Source of the DNA: Phycisphaerales bacterium
GTDB taxonomy: Bacteria; Planctomycetota; Phycisphaerae; Phycisphaerales; UBA1924
DNA length: 64,000 nt
Direction of reading: 5' to 3'
NCBI GenBank assembly: GCA_020847535.1
Contig: JADLBU010000092.1
Location: 1-64,000, forward strand
Part shown: positions 1 to 8,909 of the stretch, in pieces
Position numbering within the stretch: the first letter of the stretch is position 1
Layout: each line of letters opens with the position of its first letter
The notes under the pieces: generated by a model
Told to the model about the DNA's origin: nothing
Database searches by the model: none
What the model saw: the letters and a program-made list of their open reading frames with translations, nothing else
Program-made: the position numbers and the translations under genes

Positions 1-212
1 AAGGGCCCCTGGAGCGCCAGCCGCGCCGCGGCCCTCAACCCCGCCCTGCCTAATACCCTGTGGTCACGGCTCGGATTGCACACCCTCAGCCCTCCGCCGG
101 CATAACCGGACGAACCGCCGTGTACGGCCCCGTACGCACGGTGGTGTGGGAGGGGCCGGGCCGCGAGGACCGCCCCTATCCCGGTGGGATTGGCGTGATG
201 TCGGGAGGTGGG

Positions 213-1124
213 TCAGCGCCGGCGGCGGGCGATGAGGAGCGTACCCACGCCCATGAGCGCTGCAGCGCCAGGCGCTGGGACGATGGGGATGCAGTGGTTG
301 CGGCCGATGCCGATGTAGGATGGGGTGCAGACGGTCTGGCCCGGGGGGACGACCAGTTGCCACTCCATGACCGATGCATTGTCGGTCGCCGGGCCAAACC
401 CACCCGGATTGTGATCCCCCATGAAGTCGTTGAAGAAGGGGTTTGTCAACGCTCCGAGGATGTTGGGAATGGTGTTGACGCCGGCGGCGTCGGCGTTGAC
501 ACCGAGAAAGAGTCCGTTGGCGGCGTTGTCCGTGATGGTCCAGAGGCGATCGTTGCCGGGGAAGCCCAGCGGCGCATACGTATCGCCGGTGGGACTGATA
601 TCCAGGTCGATGTCGGCGGCAAAGAAGAGGGAGACGTGGAAGTCGGAGGTGGAGTTGTTGGTGAAGCAGGCCCAGGTCGCCATCAGCGCGCTGTCGACGC
701 CGGTGTCGTAGACCTGGAATCCCATGTGCGAGGTGATGTCGGGAACCTGGATCGCCGAAGCCCCGCCAGTGTAGATCTTGTCGAAGGTCCAATCGGCCCT
801 GCTGGTGCCGGTCAACCAGTGGTTGTCGGCGTTGGCAAAGTGCCGCTCTCGGTTATCCCCGAGGACGCGGTAGAACCAGTTGCCCGACGCGAGCTGGTTG
901 GTGCCGGCGGCGCCCCAGCCTCCATCGATCTGAAAGTTCATCTGGACGTTGCCGGAGTTCCCCTGCGAAACCGTGGGAAGGTTGCTGGGGCCGCTGGGAG
1001 TGTGGGAGTAATCGAAGATGGCATCCCCATCGGTGAGATGGGCGCCGAAGTTCTGGGCGAGCGCCGGGGAGGTCAGGGTGGCGCCGGCGAGCGTGGTGAG
1101 GATGAGGCGGTGGTTGCGGTTCAC
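213..1124 (-). CDS. secreted PEP-CTERM-like anchored protein
   Basis: This gene encodes an exported protein of about 303 residues with no recognised enzymatic domain. The GTG at 1124 is preferred over the upstream ATG at 1154 because a strong ribosome binding site (AAGGGAG) lies just before it and the signal peptide then begins at once (VNRNHRLILTTLAGA, with probable cleavage after ALA). The C-terminus ends PAPGAAALMGVGTLLIARRRR-like: a Pro-rich turn, one hydrophobic helix and an Arg cluster, which is the pattern of PEP-CTERM-type sorting tails in planctomycetes. Such tails hold the protein in the membrane until it is processed, but no exosortase gene is in this window. The body is rich in Asn, Gly and Thr, as expected of a surface protein. 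Its function is unknown. Confidence 0.75.
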   Translation of the reverse strand: MNRNHRLILTTLAGATLTSPALAQNFGAHLTDGDAIFDYSHTPSGPSNLPTVSQGNSGNVQMNFQIDGGWGAAGTNQLASGNWFYRVLGDNRERHFANADNHWLTGTSRADWTFDKIYTGGASAIQVPDITSHMGFQVYDTGVDSALMATWACFTNNSTSDFHVSLFFAADIDLDISPTGDTYAPLGFPGNDRLWTITDNAANGLFLGVNADAAGVNTIPNILGALTNPFFNDFMGDHNPGGFGPATDNASVMEWQLVVPPGQTVCTPSYIGIGRNHCIPIVPAPGAAALMGVGTLLIARRRR

Positions 1125-1286
1125 GGTTGTCTCCCTTCGAGGGCCCTTGCCCATCGTGACGCCGCCGCGGGTGGACGCTCCGACCGCGGTCAGGTGTCAG
1201 CAGGAGTGCTTGGGGAGATGGGTTTTCTTGCAGCGAGGTGGGAAAATTCTGAGCCTCGCGTGCTGAACTTGCAAAAAAAGCCGCTG

Positions 1287-2025
1287 CTATCGGCGGCGGC
1301 GGGCCATCGGTATCACAGCGCTCAGGGCAAGGACCGAAACGCCCGGCGCAGGCACGATCGTCAGCACCAGCTCGGGCTCCTTGCCGAACATGTGCGGGGC
1401 TGCCAGGTCGGTGAAGCCGAAACACAGCTCATCGGGCGGGATGAAGGACATCGATGTCAGGCGGCCGCCCAGCGCGAGCTTGCTGGTGCCGATCATCGCG
1501 TTGATCGCCATCACTGCATCGGGCGTCAGCGGGATCGAGAGCATCGCGCCTTGTCGGCCGGGGAGCTCGCCACCTCGCCGGCGACCGGACCGGTGCCCAG
1601 GGTCGCGTAGATCGCCAGCGCCTCGGCGGTTGTCAGCGTGGGATCGGTGATCTCATCGGCGCTGAAGGTCGTCGATGTGACGCGATAGATCTCGAAGGGA
1701 TCCGGGCTGATGTACCCATCACCGGGGTCGAGGTAGCCCATGTCCGGTGCGGACTTGGGCACGTAGAGCTTGAGGGTCGCCGAGGTGATCATCCCCGGCG
1801 GGATGGGGTCGTACTCGGTCAGGTCAAACGTGAAAAAGTTGCGGCGATCGGGCATCGTGGTGACGGGCGAGTGTCCGACGCGGTAGTTGCCGGGCTTGCC
1901 GTTGGCATACGCCCTATCGCCGTGGAAGCCGCCGGCGTAGTCATACGGGAGATAATGACCTCGCCCGCGGCGGACATGGCACACAACCCGATCGCGGCGA
2001 TCATGCAAGTGACTGCGGTCTTCAT
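1287..2025 (-). pseudogene. secreted PEP-CTERM-like protein broken by two frameshifts
   Basis: Three consecutive reading frames together make one plausible secreted protein of about 245 residues. The ATG at 2025 follows a GAGGAGAG ribosome binding site and opens a signal peptide (MKTAVTCMIAAIGLCAMSAA). Near 1945-1955 the sensible frame changes. The next frame carries a beta-rich body including DLTEYDPIPPGMITSATLKL, reminiscent of secreted DNRLRE/carbohydrate-binding-like modules. Near 1560 it changes again into a frame ending PAPGVSVLALSAVIPMARRRR-like, a PEP-CTERM-type tail. Each fault needs only a one- or two-base indel. It may be a recent pseudogene or two assembly errors; programmed frameshifting at two unrelated sites is unlikely. 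Confidence 0.65.
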
Positions 2026-2250
2026 ATGGTCCTCTCCTCGAGACCCGCCGGGACCGGCCGGGCCATGTCCTATGAGCGCAGGATACCCAGGGGCACTCGC
2101 GCCCACCAAGGGCAATCTGCAAAATGGCGGTCGATATCGGACGGCCACGCGTGGCCGTGCCCGCGGTGTGATGACCGTTTGAGAGTGGGAGGTGCCGCTC
2201 CTGCGGCAATGAACGGGGGCGAGGCGATGTCATCTGGTCGGTGATAGTCT

Positions 2251-2985
2251 GTGAGAATGAAGCGCAAGCAGGTCATCGCGCTGGGTGGTGGGGGGTTCCT
2301 GGTTCAGCCGGGGCGTCATCCACTGGATGACTATGTGCTCGCCGCGAGTCGCAAGAGGCGGCCGCGGATCTGCTTCATCCCGACGGCGAGCGGCGACAAC
2401 CCGGACATGATCGAGCGGTTCTATCGATCGTTCCCGCCTTCGCGGGGCGTGGAAGCCAGCCACCTGGCGCTGTTCCGAATGGAGACCAGGCGCGACAGCA
2501 TCGCCGCCCACCTGCTGGCCCAGGACGTCATCTATGTGAGCGGGGGCAACACGGCGAACATGCTTGCGGTGTGGCGCCTGCACGGTGTGGATCGCGTGCT
2601 GCGGCGGGCGTGGAACTCCGGGATCGTGCTGGCGGGGGTCTCGGCGGGGATGATCTGCTGGTTCGAGGATGGAGTGACGGATTCATATGGAAGGCCGCTC
2701 CGCGGGCTTGGGGATGGGCTGGGGCTTCTCAAGGGCGCTGCATGCCCGCATTACGATGGGGAGGGAGATCGACGAGCGGCGTTTCATCGGCTGGTGCAGC
2801 GGCGAGCGAAAATCGGCCGGGCGGTCTGCCTCGCGGCCGATGATGGGTGCGCGCTGCATTTCGTGGGAACCAGGCTTCGCGACGTGGTGGCATCAAGGCC
2901 GGGCGCACACGGCTATGCAGTCGGTATCGCCGCAAGCAGGGTCAGGGAGATGCGGCTGGAAGCGCAGCTGCTGAAGCAGGCGTGA
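2251..2985 (+). CDS. peptidase S51 / cyanophycinase-like protein
   Basis: The product has 242-244 residues and belongs to the S51 family (dipeptidase E and cyanophycinase relatives), serine peptidases built on a class-I glutamine-amidotransferase-like fold. Family marks are the N-terminal ALGGGGF loop, the CFIPTASGD strand, YVSGGNT and the nucleophile elbow GVSAGM, whose Ser (about residue 129-131) is the expected catalytic residue. The length matches peptidase E-like members. Translation may start at GTG 2251 or at ATG 2257; the sequence does not decide. No signal peptide is visible, so the protein is probably cytoplasmic and acts on small peptides, perhaps with Asp or isoAsp bonds. The exact substrate cannot be assigned, and no cyanophycin synthetase is nearby. 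Confidence 0.8.
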   Translation: MRMKRKQVIALGGGGFLVQPGRHPLDDYVLAASRKRRPRICFIPTASGDNPDMIERFYRSFPPSRGVEASHLALFRMETRRDSIAAHLLAQDVIYVSGGNTANMLAVWRLHGVDRVLRRAWNSGIVLAGVSAGMICWFEDGVTDSYGRPLRGLGDGLGLLKGAACPHYDGEGDRRAAFHRLVQRRAKIGRAVCLAADDGCALHFVGTRLRDVVASRPGAHGYAVGIAASRVREMRLEAQLLKQA

Positions 2986-3023
2986 ACGACACGTGGTCGC
3001 ACGGGCTCACTTTCTGCGTGCCA

Positions 3024-3602
3024 TCAACCCCGGCGATGTCTGGTCCATGCGAACCCCGCGAACGGGGCGGAGAAGAGCAGCACGGTCGCCGGGGCGGGGA
3101 TCGCCGCGGGCCGCTGGGCGTTGGTCGATTCATCGGTTGTGAAGTTCACGACGGTGGACGTTCCATCGGCGTTGACAATGTCGTAGGCGAGCGTGTCCTT
3201 GAGGACATGCGGCGCTGCCATGGTCTTGCCATTGTCGGGCTTGAAGCAGAGCTTGAAGGTGAAGTCGCCGGGGCCCTTGGCGTTGCCATCGTCTTTGGAG
3301 CGCTGCCAGACGCCGCTGTAGGCGCTCTTGTCGCCCTTGGTTCCCTTGTACTTGAACTTGTCATCCCCCGCCTTGGCGGTGTCCTCGCTGACGGTGAACC
3401 CATCGGTGACGATGTTCAGGTGGAAGCTGCCCAGGACATCATCCTTGCCGATCGTGACCTTCCAGGTCATGTAATAGTCACCGTTGTCATCGTTTCCGGC
3501 CTCGGTCGTGGAGACCGTGTACCCGGCGAGGGCTTGAGGGGCCAGAGCGCTCAAAGCGCTGATTGCGGCGACGGCGATCAGCCGGTGCGATCGGGTGATC
3601 AT
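3024..3602 (-). CDS. secreted protein with PEP-CTERM-like C-terminus
   Basis: This is a 192-residue exported protein of unknown function. The N-terminus is a typical signal peptide (MITRSHRLIAVAAISALSAL, cleavage expected after QALA). The mature part is rich in Lys, Asp and Gly, with strand-like segments (DYYMTWKVTIGKDDVLGSFH) that suggest a beta-sandwich. The C-terminus is a variant sorting tail: IPAPATVLLFSAPFAGFAW followed by TRHRRG, that is, a Pro-Ala-Pro motif, one hydrophobic helix and a basic end. It is the third of four such proteins within 5 kb, all on the minus strand but separated by other genes, so they are probably not one operon. Confidence 0.72.
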   Translation of the reverse strand: MITRSHRLIAVAAISALSALAPQALAGYTVSTTEAGNDDNGDYYMTWKVTIGKDDVLGSFHLNIVTDGFTVSEDTAKAGDDKFKYKGTKGDKSAYSGVWQRSKDDGNAKGPGDFTFKLCFKPDNGKTMAAPHVLKDTLAYDIVNADGTSTVVNFTTDESTNAQRPAAIPAPATVLLFSAPFAGFAWTRHRRG

Positions 3603-3761
3603 GACTTGGTCTCCACGTGGCCAGTGCGTCCTGCCTGGCCTGCAACCCTGTCGCTGTACCCGATGAACGTGTCTGGATGCCGGTTGTCACGTCCGGACCC
3701 ACGGTTTCCACGGGTGGAGGGGCATACCGTCCAGTCCTTACCAACCTTGAAAGGGCATCCC

Positions 3762-4187
3762 ATGGCATTCCGCACCGCGATCGCCGAATGGAAAGGCAAC
3801 CTGACCGAGGGCAAGGGCCACCTCAAGGCCCAGAGCGGCACGCTCGATGCCCCGTATGACTTCCGCGCCCGCACCGCCGATGGCAAGGGAACCAATCCCG
3901 AGGAGCTGATCGCCGCCGCCCACGCCGGGTGCTTCACGATGCAGCTCTCGGCACTGCTGGGCAACGCCGGCTTCACCGCCGAGCGGCTGGCGACCACGGC
4001 CAAGGTGCATCTGGAGAAGCAGGAGTCGGGGTTCGCGATACCGCTGATCGAGCTGGAGCTGGAGGGCAAGGTGCCGGGGCTGGATGCGGGGAGCTTCCAG
4101 AAGCACGCGGAGACGGCCAAGAACGTGTGCCCGGCGAGCAAAGCGCTGGCGGGAGCGAAGATTACGCTGACGGTGAAGTTCGGCTGA
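3762..4187 (+). CDS. OsmC family peroxiredoxin
   Basis: The protein has 141 residues, the normal length of OsmC/Ohr proteins, which reduce organic hydroperoxides with a pair of reactive cysteines. The first Cys lies in AHAGCFTMQLS (C57) and the second in NVCPASKAL (C123), matching the family's two redox cysteines. The N-terminal AEWKG strand and TNPEELIAAAHA also fit the OsmC subgroup better than Ohr. The ATG at 3762 is chosen because the family begins at this point; the open frame extends much further upstream, but that part has no coding character. A strong terminator follows, so the gene is probably transcribed alone. Confidence 0.9.
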   Translation: MAFRTAIAEWKGNLTEGKGHLKAQSGTLDAPYDFRARTADGKGTNPEELIAAAHAGCFTMQLSALLGNAGFTAERLATTAKVHLEKQESGFAIPLIELELEGKVPGLDAGSFQKHAETAKNVCPASKALAGAKITLTVKFG

Positions 4188-4215
4188 TCGGACCGAATGA
4201 TCGCGATGGAATGCG

Positions 4216-4255
4216 AACGGCCCTTAACCACTGAGGTCAAGGGCCGTTGTTTTTC
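4216..4255 (+). terminator. Rho-independent terminator after the OsmC gene
   Basis: A perfect 10-bp stem (AACGGCCCTT at 4216-4225 pairing with AAGGGCCGTT at 4239-4248) is followed by a run of T at 4250-4254. It lies 28 bases past the OsmC stop codon. Confidence 0.85.
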
Positions 4256-4386
4256 TGGGTGAGAGGGTTGAGAGCTGGGCAGGAGCAGATGCCTGGCCAA
4301 AAACGGGCAGACCCCACCTGTTCGAAGATGGGGTCCGCGAGGAGTGGGGGGTGAGGAGTGAGTGAGGAGATAGCGAGGTGAGAATC

Positions 4387-5229
4387 TCATGCCCGGCGGC
4401 GGCGGGCGATCAGGAGGCCGCCAAGGCCGGTGAGCGCTGCAGCGCCGGGAGCGGGGAGCTTGTCGCCGGCGGACATTGCGGCGAACCCCATATCGGCGGC
4501 GTGGGGATTGCGGTCGAACATCACGTTCTTATTGGTGCGGTGCCAGCCGGACTGGGTTCTGGGCCGCATGACGTGGCCATCGCGGGGCATACCGATGGTG
4601 GTGCTGCCGCCCGGGGTGGTGTGGTCGAGGCGCAGCGCGTGGCCGATCTCGTGAAGGGCGACAATGATGGGGTCGTAGCGCATGTCCTCGCGGGCGGCGG
4701 CGTTGGTGCCGATGCCCCAGTCAACGAAGTTGTTGAAGACGATCTCGGCGGAGGTTGCGAAACGGCCATCGTTGGGATCGGTGCCGGTGATGCGGAAGTA
4801 GGCGAGCGTGTTGCCGCCACCGGCTCCGCCATCCTCACCATCGTTGTCGCCGTACTCGCTGCTGGGGGGAGTGAACTCGTTCTTGGTCGGGTCGTCGGGA
4901 TCGATCTTGCCCATGCGGACATCGATGGTGATCCAGCCGGCGGCGGGCATGAAGCCCATGGTCCAGCCGGTGCCCGCGGCGTTCCAGGATGCGGCAGCGC
5001 GCCGGACGGAATCGGAGATGGTGAAGATGCCATCGGCGCTGGGGTCGGGCTCGATCGCGCCGACGGGCTGGTGAACGGCGTGGGTGTCGGCATCGGCCAT
5101 GAAGTTGAGCGCCAGGTTGCGCAGGTTGCCCTGGTAGTCCCAGGTCTTCTTGTAATCGGCGCTGGCAGCGCCGGCGAGCAGGGAGATCAGGGTGGCGGAT
5201 GCGGTGAGAGTGATGGCGTTGCTACGCAT
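4387..5229 (-). CDS. secreted matrixin-type zinc metalloprotease with PEP-CTERM-like tail
   Basis: The gene encodes a 280-residue exported protein. ATG 5229 has an AAGGA ribosome binding site and opens a signal peptide (MRSNAITLTASATLISLLAG). Residues 193-203 read HEIGHALRLDH, a full HExxHxxxxxH metzincin zinc site with the three zinc-binding His and the catalytic Glu. This is followed by a Gly/Thr-rich turn and MRPRTQ, in the place of the Met-turn. The C-terminus carries LPAPGAAALTGLGGLLIARRRRA-type residues, a PEP-CTERM-like anchor. The likely role is a surface or periplasmic endopeptidase; the substrate is unknown. Without a separate prodomain it is shorter than eukaryotic matrixins but normal for bacterial ones. 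Confidence 0.82.
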   Translation of the reverse strand: MRSNAITLTASATLISLLAGAASADYKKTWDYQGNLRNLALNFMADADTHAVHQPVGAIEPDPSADGIFTISDSVRRAAASWNAAGTGWTMGFMPAAGWITIDVRMGKIDPDDPTKNEFTPPSSEYGDNDGEDGGAGGGNTLAYFRITGTDPNDGRFATSAEIVFNNFVDWGIGTNAAAREDMRYDPIIVALHEIGHALRLDHTTPGGSTTIGMPRDGHVMRPRTQSGWHRTNKNVMFDRNPHAADMGFAAMSAGDKLPAPGAAALTGLGGLLIARRRRA

Positions 5230-5422
5230 GGCGTGGTCCTTGTCAACAGGTGGTGAGTTGTGCGGAAAATCCCGAGAGGCCGGGATGAGACTGCTGATAC
5301 CGGATGAACGCAGCGCCGCGAGGATTCTCACGCGCATCGATCAAAGAGCTTGCAGTCTTCTAGGTCGCGATAACAAGGACGGACGCGCGGAGCTGGGTGA
5401 GATTGCGCGCCCGAGAGAGAAA

Positions 5423-6523
5423 TTACCCGACGCGTTCGGCCTTCTGCTCGCGGCTCATCAACTGCCCGATCGCCTCGATGGGGTCGAGGTTCTCGTAGAG
5501 CACCGAGTGGACAGCCTGCGTGATCGGCATCTCGACGCGATACTTGCGGGCCAGGTCGACCATGGATTTGGCGGTCGCGACTCCCTCGACGACATAGGGG
5601 CAGCCGGAGAGGAACGGATCCAGCTCGCCGCCCTTGCCCAGGTGCTCCCCGAGGGATCGGTTGCGTCCTTCGGGAGAGAAGCAGGTGGTCGCCAGATCTC
5701 CCAGACCCGCGACCCCGAAGAAGGTCTCGGGAGAAGCGCCCATCGCCAGGCCCAGGCGCGAAATCTCGGCCAGCCCGCGGGCGAGCAGGGCGGACTTGGC
5801 GTTGTTGCCGGCCTGGAGTCCATCGACGATGCCTGCGGCGATTGCGATCACGTTCTTGGCAGCGCCCGCGAGCTCGACACCCAGGACATCGGGGTTGGTG
5901 TAGACGCGCAGCCAACTGGTCGCAAAGAGGGTCTGGATCTGGCGAGCGAATTCAGGGTCATCGCTCGCGGCGATCATCGCCGCCGGGAGGCAGCGGGCCA
6001 GCTCGGTCGCGATCGTCGGGCCTGACAGGCAGCCGATGCGTCGGGCGGGCTTGTCGGGGTCATCCCGACCGGTCTTGCGGAGGGTGTCCTGGATGATCTG
6101 CGTGGGGCGGAGGAGGGTGTCGTTCTCGATGCCCTTGGCGACCGAGATGATCACCGCCCGATCTGAGATCTTCGATCCCAGTTGCTCCCAGACGCCCCGG
6201 GTGTATTGCACGGGGATCGCCGACACGACCAGTTCGGCCTCGCGCAGGCGATCGGCATCGCGGTAGCAGACCTGGACCTCGGCCGGCAATATGAAGCCAT
6301 CAAGCCGCGGGCTTTTGCGGGTCTGGGCGAGCGTGCCCACCTCATCCTCGCTGTGACCCCAGAGCAGGACTCGGGCGGATGGCTTGCCCGAGCGGATCGC
6401 GGCGAGCACTCCGGCACAGACCAAGCCCATCTGGCCGATGCCCAGGATCGCGATCGTGATACGCGGGGGGGATTGGCCACCCTGAGGCTCGCGGGCGGCG
6501 TGGCTGGTGTTGGGGGTTGACAT
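5423..6523 (-). CDS. gpsA: NAD(P)-dependent glycerol-3-phosphate dehydrogenase
   Basis: GpsA reduces dihydroxyacetone phosphate to sn-glycerol-3-phosphate, the first step of phospholipid synthesis. The protein (about 366 residues) has the N-terminal dinucleotide-binding loop AILGIGQMGLVCAGVL, the ISVAKGIE segment, and the substrate domain with LSGPTIATEL, ELAGAAKNVIAIAAGI (catalytic Lys in AAKN), GNNAKSAL and GLGDLATTC. All are diagnostic of GpsA. ATG 6523 gives an N-terminal extension of about 22 residues over most homologues; an upstream ATG in the same frame is possible, and neither has a convincing ribosome binding site. The gene stands alone, divergent from the metal ATPase gene. Confidence 0.93.
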   Translation of the reverse strand: MSTPNTSHAAREPQGGQSPPRITIAILGIGQMGLVCAGVLAAIRSGKPSARVLLWGHSEDEVGTLAQTRKSPRLDGFILPAEVQVCYRDADRLREAELVVSAIPVQYTRGVWEQLGSKISDRAVIISVAKGIENDTLLRPTQIIQDTLRKTGRDDPDKPARRIGCLSGPTIATELARCLPAAMIAASDDPEFARQIQTLFATSWLRVYTNPDVLGVELAGAAKNVIAIAAGIVDGLQAGNNAKSALLARGLAEISRLGLAMGASPETFFGVAGLGDLATTCFSPEGRNRSLGEHLGKGGELDPFLSGCPYVVEGVATAKSMVDLARKYRVEMPITQAVHSVLYENLDPIEAIGQLMSREQKAERVG

Positions 6524-6800
6524 ACGAGGGGTCGAGTTGGGGTTGTTCGCCGGGCTGGCGATCATAGAAATAGGAACGCCCGGGGCCGCGGGAGTGGGGG
6601 GTATGGGCCAAGGAAACCACCGTCCAGAAGGACTTAGCGAACACCCGTGCGTTCGATGAACATTCCCCGGACCAGGGTCGTATGCTACTGCGTGGCGTCC
6701 CTGAACGCCTGTTATGTCTTTGTTCCGGCAGCCTTTCCCGGCCTGCAAGTCTTGACGCCGGCCGACGAGATTGACCATCCGACCGACGGAGCACCTGTTC

Positions 6801-8909
6801 ATGGCGACCCCCGTGCCCGCCCACGCCCCCCATACCCACGACCACTCTCACGACCACGACCACGATCATGGGCACGATCACGACCACGGCCACAGTCATG
6901 ACAGCGCTGATCCGGCGTGCTGCTCGCACCACGAGGTCGAGATCGACCGCTACATCCTGTTGTGCCTGGTGGGGTGCGTGCTGCTGCTCTCGACGTGGAT
7001 CATCAAGCTCTTGGGGCTGACGGATGATCTGGTCGCGGTGATTCCGGCGGCGATCGGCGCGGTGATCATGAGCATCCCGTTGTTTGTGGCGGCGTTCCAG
7101 GAATTGCGGACGGGCCGGCTGTCGAGTTCGACGCTGGCAGCGCTGGCGATCCTGGCGGCTCTTGCGGACAAGCAGTTTGTCTCGGCGGGGTGGCTGGCGT
7201 TTATTCTGGTGATCTTCGGGCAACTCGTGCGTCGATCGGCTTCGGGCGCTCAGCGGGCGATCGAGGAGTTGGTGAACTTGACGCCTGATACCGCGCGCCT
7301 GGTCGAAGGTGACCAGGAGCGACAGGTGCGTCTCTCGGAGGTGAAGGTCGGATCGCTCGTGCGAGTGCGGCCTGGCGAAAACCTTCCGGTGGATGGTCGC
7401 GTGGTGCTGGGGCGATCGACGGTCAACCAGGCCTCGCTGACGGGCGAGGCGGTGCCGGTCGAGGTGACGGTGAATGACCCGGTGTACGCGGGCACGACGA
7501 ACCTGACGGGCGGGATGGATATCGTGGTGACGCAGATCGGGGCCGATACCACGATCGGCAAGGTGACGCAACTGATCCGCCAGGCCGAGCAGAGCCGGAC
7601 GCCGCGCCAGATGCTCATCGAGCAGGTTTCTCGGTTCTTCGTGCCGGTGGTGCTGAGCGTCGCGGCGGTCGTGTGGTTCCTGATGAGCCAGTCGCTGGAT
7701 GTCACGGTGCGGTCCAGCGCGGCGACCACGGCGGTGACGGTGCTGGTCGTCGCGTGCCCCTCGGCGCTGCTCCTGGCGAGCCCCAGCGCGATGCTCGCGG
7801 CGTTCGCGGCGGCGGCGCGGCTCGGCATCCTGATCAAGCAGCCGAGCTACCTCGAGGCATCGGCACACGTGAATTCGGTGGTCTTGGACAAGACCGGTAC
7901 GATCACGACCGGCAAGTTCCAGGTGACCAAGCTCGCCCCGGCGAGTGGGGTCGATGGGGCGGAGCTGCTCTCGGCGGCGGCGAACGGTGAGCAGAACTCC
8001 AACCACCCGCTGGCGCAGTCAATCCTCGCGACCGCCAAGGCCGCGCGGATCCAGACCGATGCCACGCAGCAGTACGAAGAGATCCATGGGCGCGGCGTGC
8101 GGGCGCGGACCTCGATGGGCGAGCTGTGCGTCGGCCGTGCGAGCTGGCTGATCGAGCTGGTGCCTTCCATCAAGGCCGATGTGGACAGCGTTGAGGAGCA
8201 GATCGAGGGCCGCACCAGCGTACACGTGATGCGTGATGGCCGATACCTGGGCGCGGTCGGCCTCGAGGACACGGTTCGCAACAATACGCGCGGCGTCATC
8301 AGCCGCCTGCGCGAGCTGGGCGTCAAGCAGATCGCGATCTTCACCGGTGACCGCATGGCGGTTGCCCGCCGCGTGGGAGTCGCCGTGGGCGTCGATTCGA
8401 TCGAGGCCGAGTGTCATCCCGAGGAGAAGCACGAGCTCATCAACGGCATGGTCAAGAGCGGCTTCCGCACGCTGATGGTCGGGGATGGCATCAACGACGG
8501 CCCTTCGTTGGCCGCCGCGGATGTCGGTGTCGCCATGGGCCTCTCGGGCTCGGATATCGCCGCCAACTCCGCGGGCGTCGCCCTGATGAACGATGACCTG
8601 TCCCGCATCCCCTTCCTGATCGAGTTGGCCCGCCGCACCCGGGCGATCATCGGTCAGAACATCGCCGCCTCGATCGTGATCGCGCTGGTGGGCCTGGCGC
8701 TGGCGGCGACCGGCACGCTGGCGCGAACGGGCGAGTTCGCGGTTCCGATCGCCGCGCTCTACCACTTCGTGGGCGATGTCTTCGTCGTTGGCAACAGCTT
8801 CCGGCTGTTCCGCTTCGGTGAGAGCTTCGTGTCGGCCGAGGCTGATCAGGCCGCGGCACAGAAGCGCCGGGCGGCGAGCCTGCGGGGGCTGGCGGCTCAG
8901 ACGGCGTAA
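6801..8909 (+). CDS. heavy-metal P-type ATPase with His-rich N-terminus and CPS motif
   Basis: This 702-residue P1B-type ATPase exports or imports a transition metal across the inner membrane using ATP. Residues 12-34 are an array of His-Asp pairs, then CCSHH, a likely metal-binding tail in place of an HMA domain. Hallmarks are TGE (residue 214), the membrane motif CPS at 319-321, the phosphorylated Asp in DKTGTITTGK (D363) and GDGIND (D562). Hydrophobic segments at about 48-75, 80-105, 112-145, 282-310, 312-340 and two near 635-680 fit the P1B topology. The usual CPC or SPC is CPS here, so metal specificity cannot be read off; zinc, cobalt or cadmium is suggested by the His-rich tail. The stop codon lies in the inverted repeat that surrounds the next gene. 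Confidence 0.9.
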   Translation: MATPVPAHAPHTHDHSHDHDHDHGHDHDHGHSHDSADPACCSHHEVEIDRYILLCLVGCVLLLSTWIIKLLGLTDDLVAVIPAAIGAVIMSIPLFVAAFQELRTGRLSSSTLAALAILAALADKQFVSAGWLAFILVIFGQLVRRSASGAQRAIEELVNLTPDTARLVEGDQERQVRLSEVKVGSLVRVRPGENLPVDGRVVLGRSTVNQASLTGEAVPVEVTVNDPVYAGTTNLTGGMDIVVTQIGADTTIGKVTQLIRQAEQSRTPRQMLIEQVSRFFVPVVLSVAAVVWFLMSQSLDVTVRSSAATTAVTVLVVACPSALLLASPSAMLAAFAAAARLGILIKQPSYLEASAHVNSVVLDKTGTITTGKFQVTKLAPASGVDGAELLSAAANGEQNSNHPLAQSILATAKAARIQTDATQQYEEIHGRGVRARTSMGELCVGRASWLIELVPSIKADVDSVEEQIEGRTSVHVMRDGRYLGAVGLEDTVRNNTRGVISRLRELGVKQIAIFTGDRMAVARRVGVAVGVDSIEAECHPEEKHELINGMVKSGFRTLMVGDGINDGPSLAAADVGVAMGLSGSDIAANSAGVALMNDDLSRIPFLIELARRTRAIIGQNIAASIVIALVGLALAATGTLARTGEFAVPIAALYHFVGDVFVVGNSFRLFRFGESFVSAEADQAAAQKRRAASLRGLAAQTA

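Noticed and set aside
118-141. Bulged hairpin CCGTGTACGG / CCGTACGCACGG downstream of the first gene
   Set aside because: No T-run on the minus strand and a two-base bulge; too weak to call a terminator.
60-1610. 516-residue open frame on the plus strand opposite the PEP-CTERM-like genes
   Set aside because: It is the antisense shadow of two minus-strand genes; the composition is Gly/Val/Asp/Arg-rich without hydrophobic core, and it has no ribosome binding site.
2847-3761. Upstream extension of the OsmC frame
   Set aside because: The frame is open for 300 more codons but overlaps the S51 gene and the antisense of a secreted protein; the OsmC family starts at 3762.
6342-8006. 554-residue minus-strand open frame opposite the metal ATPase gene
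   Set aside because: His/Arg-rich shadow frame created by high G+C third positions of the real gene; no recognisable domain.
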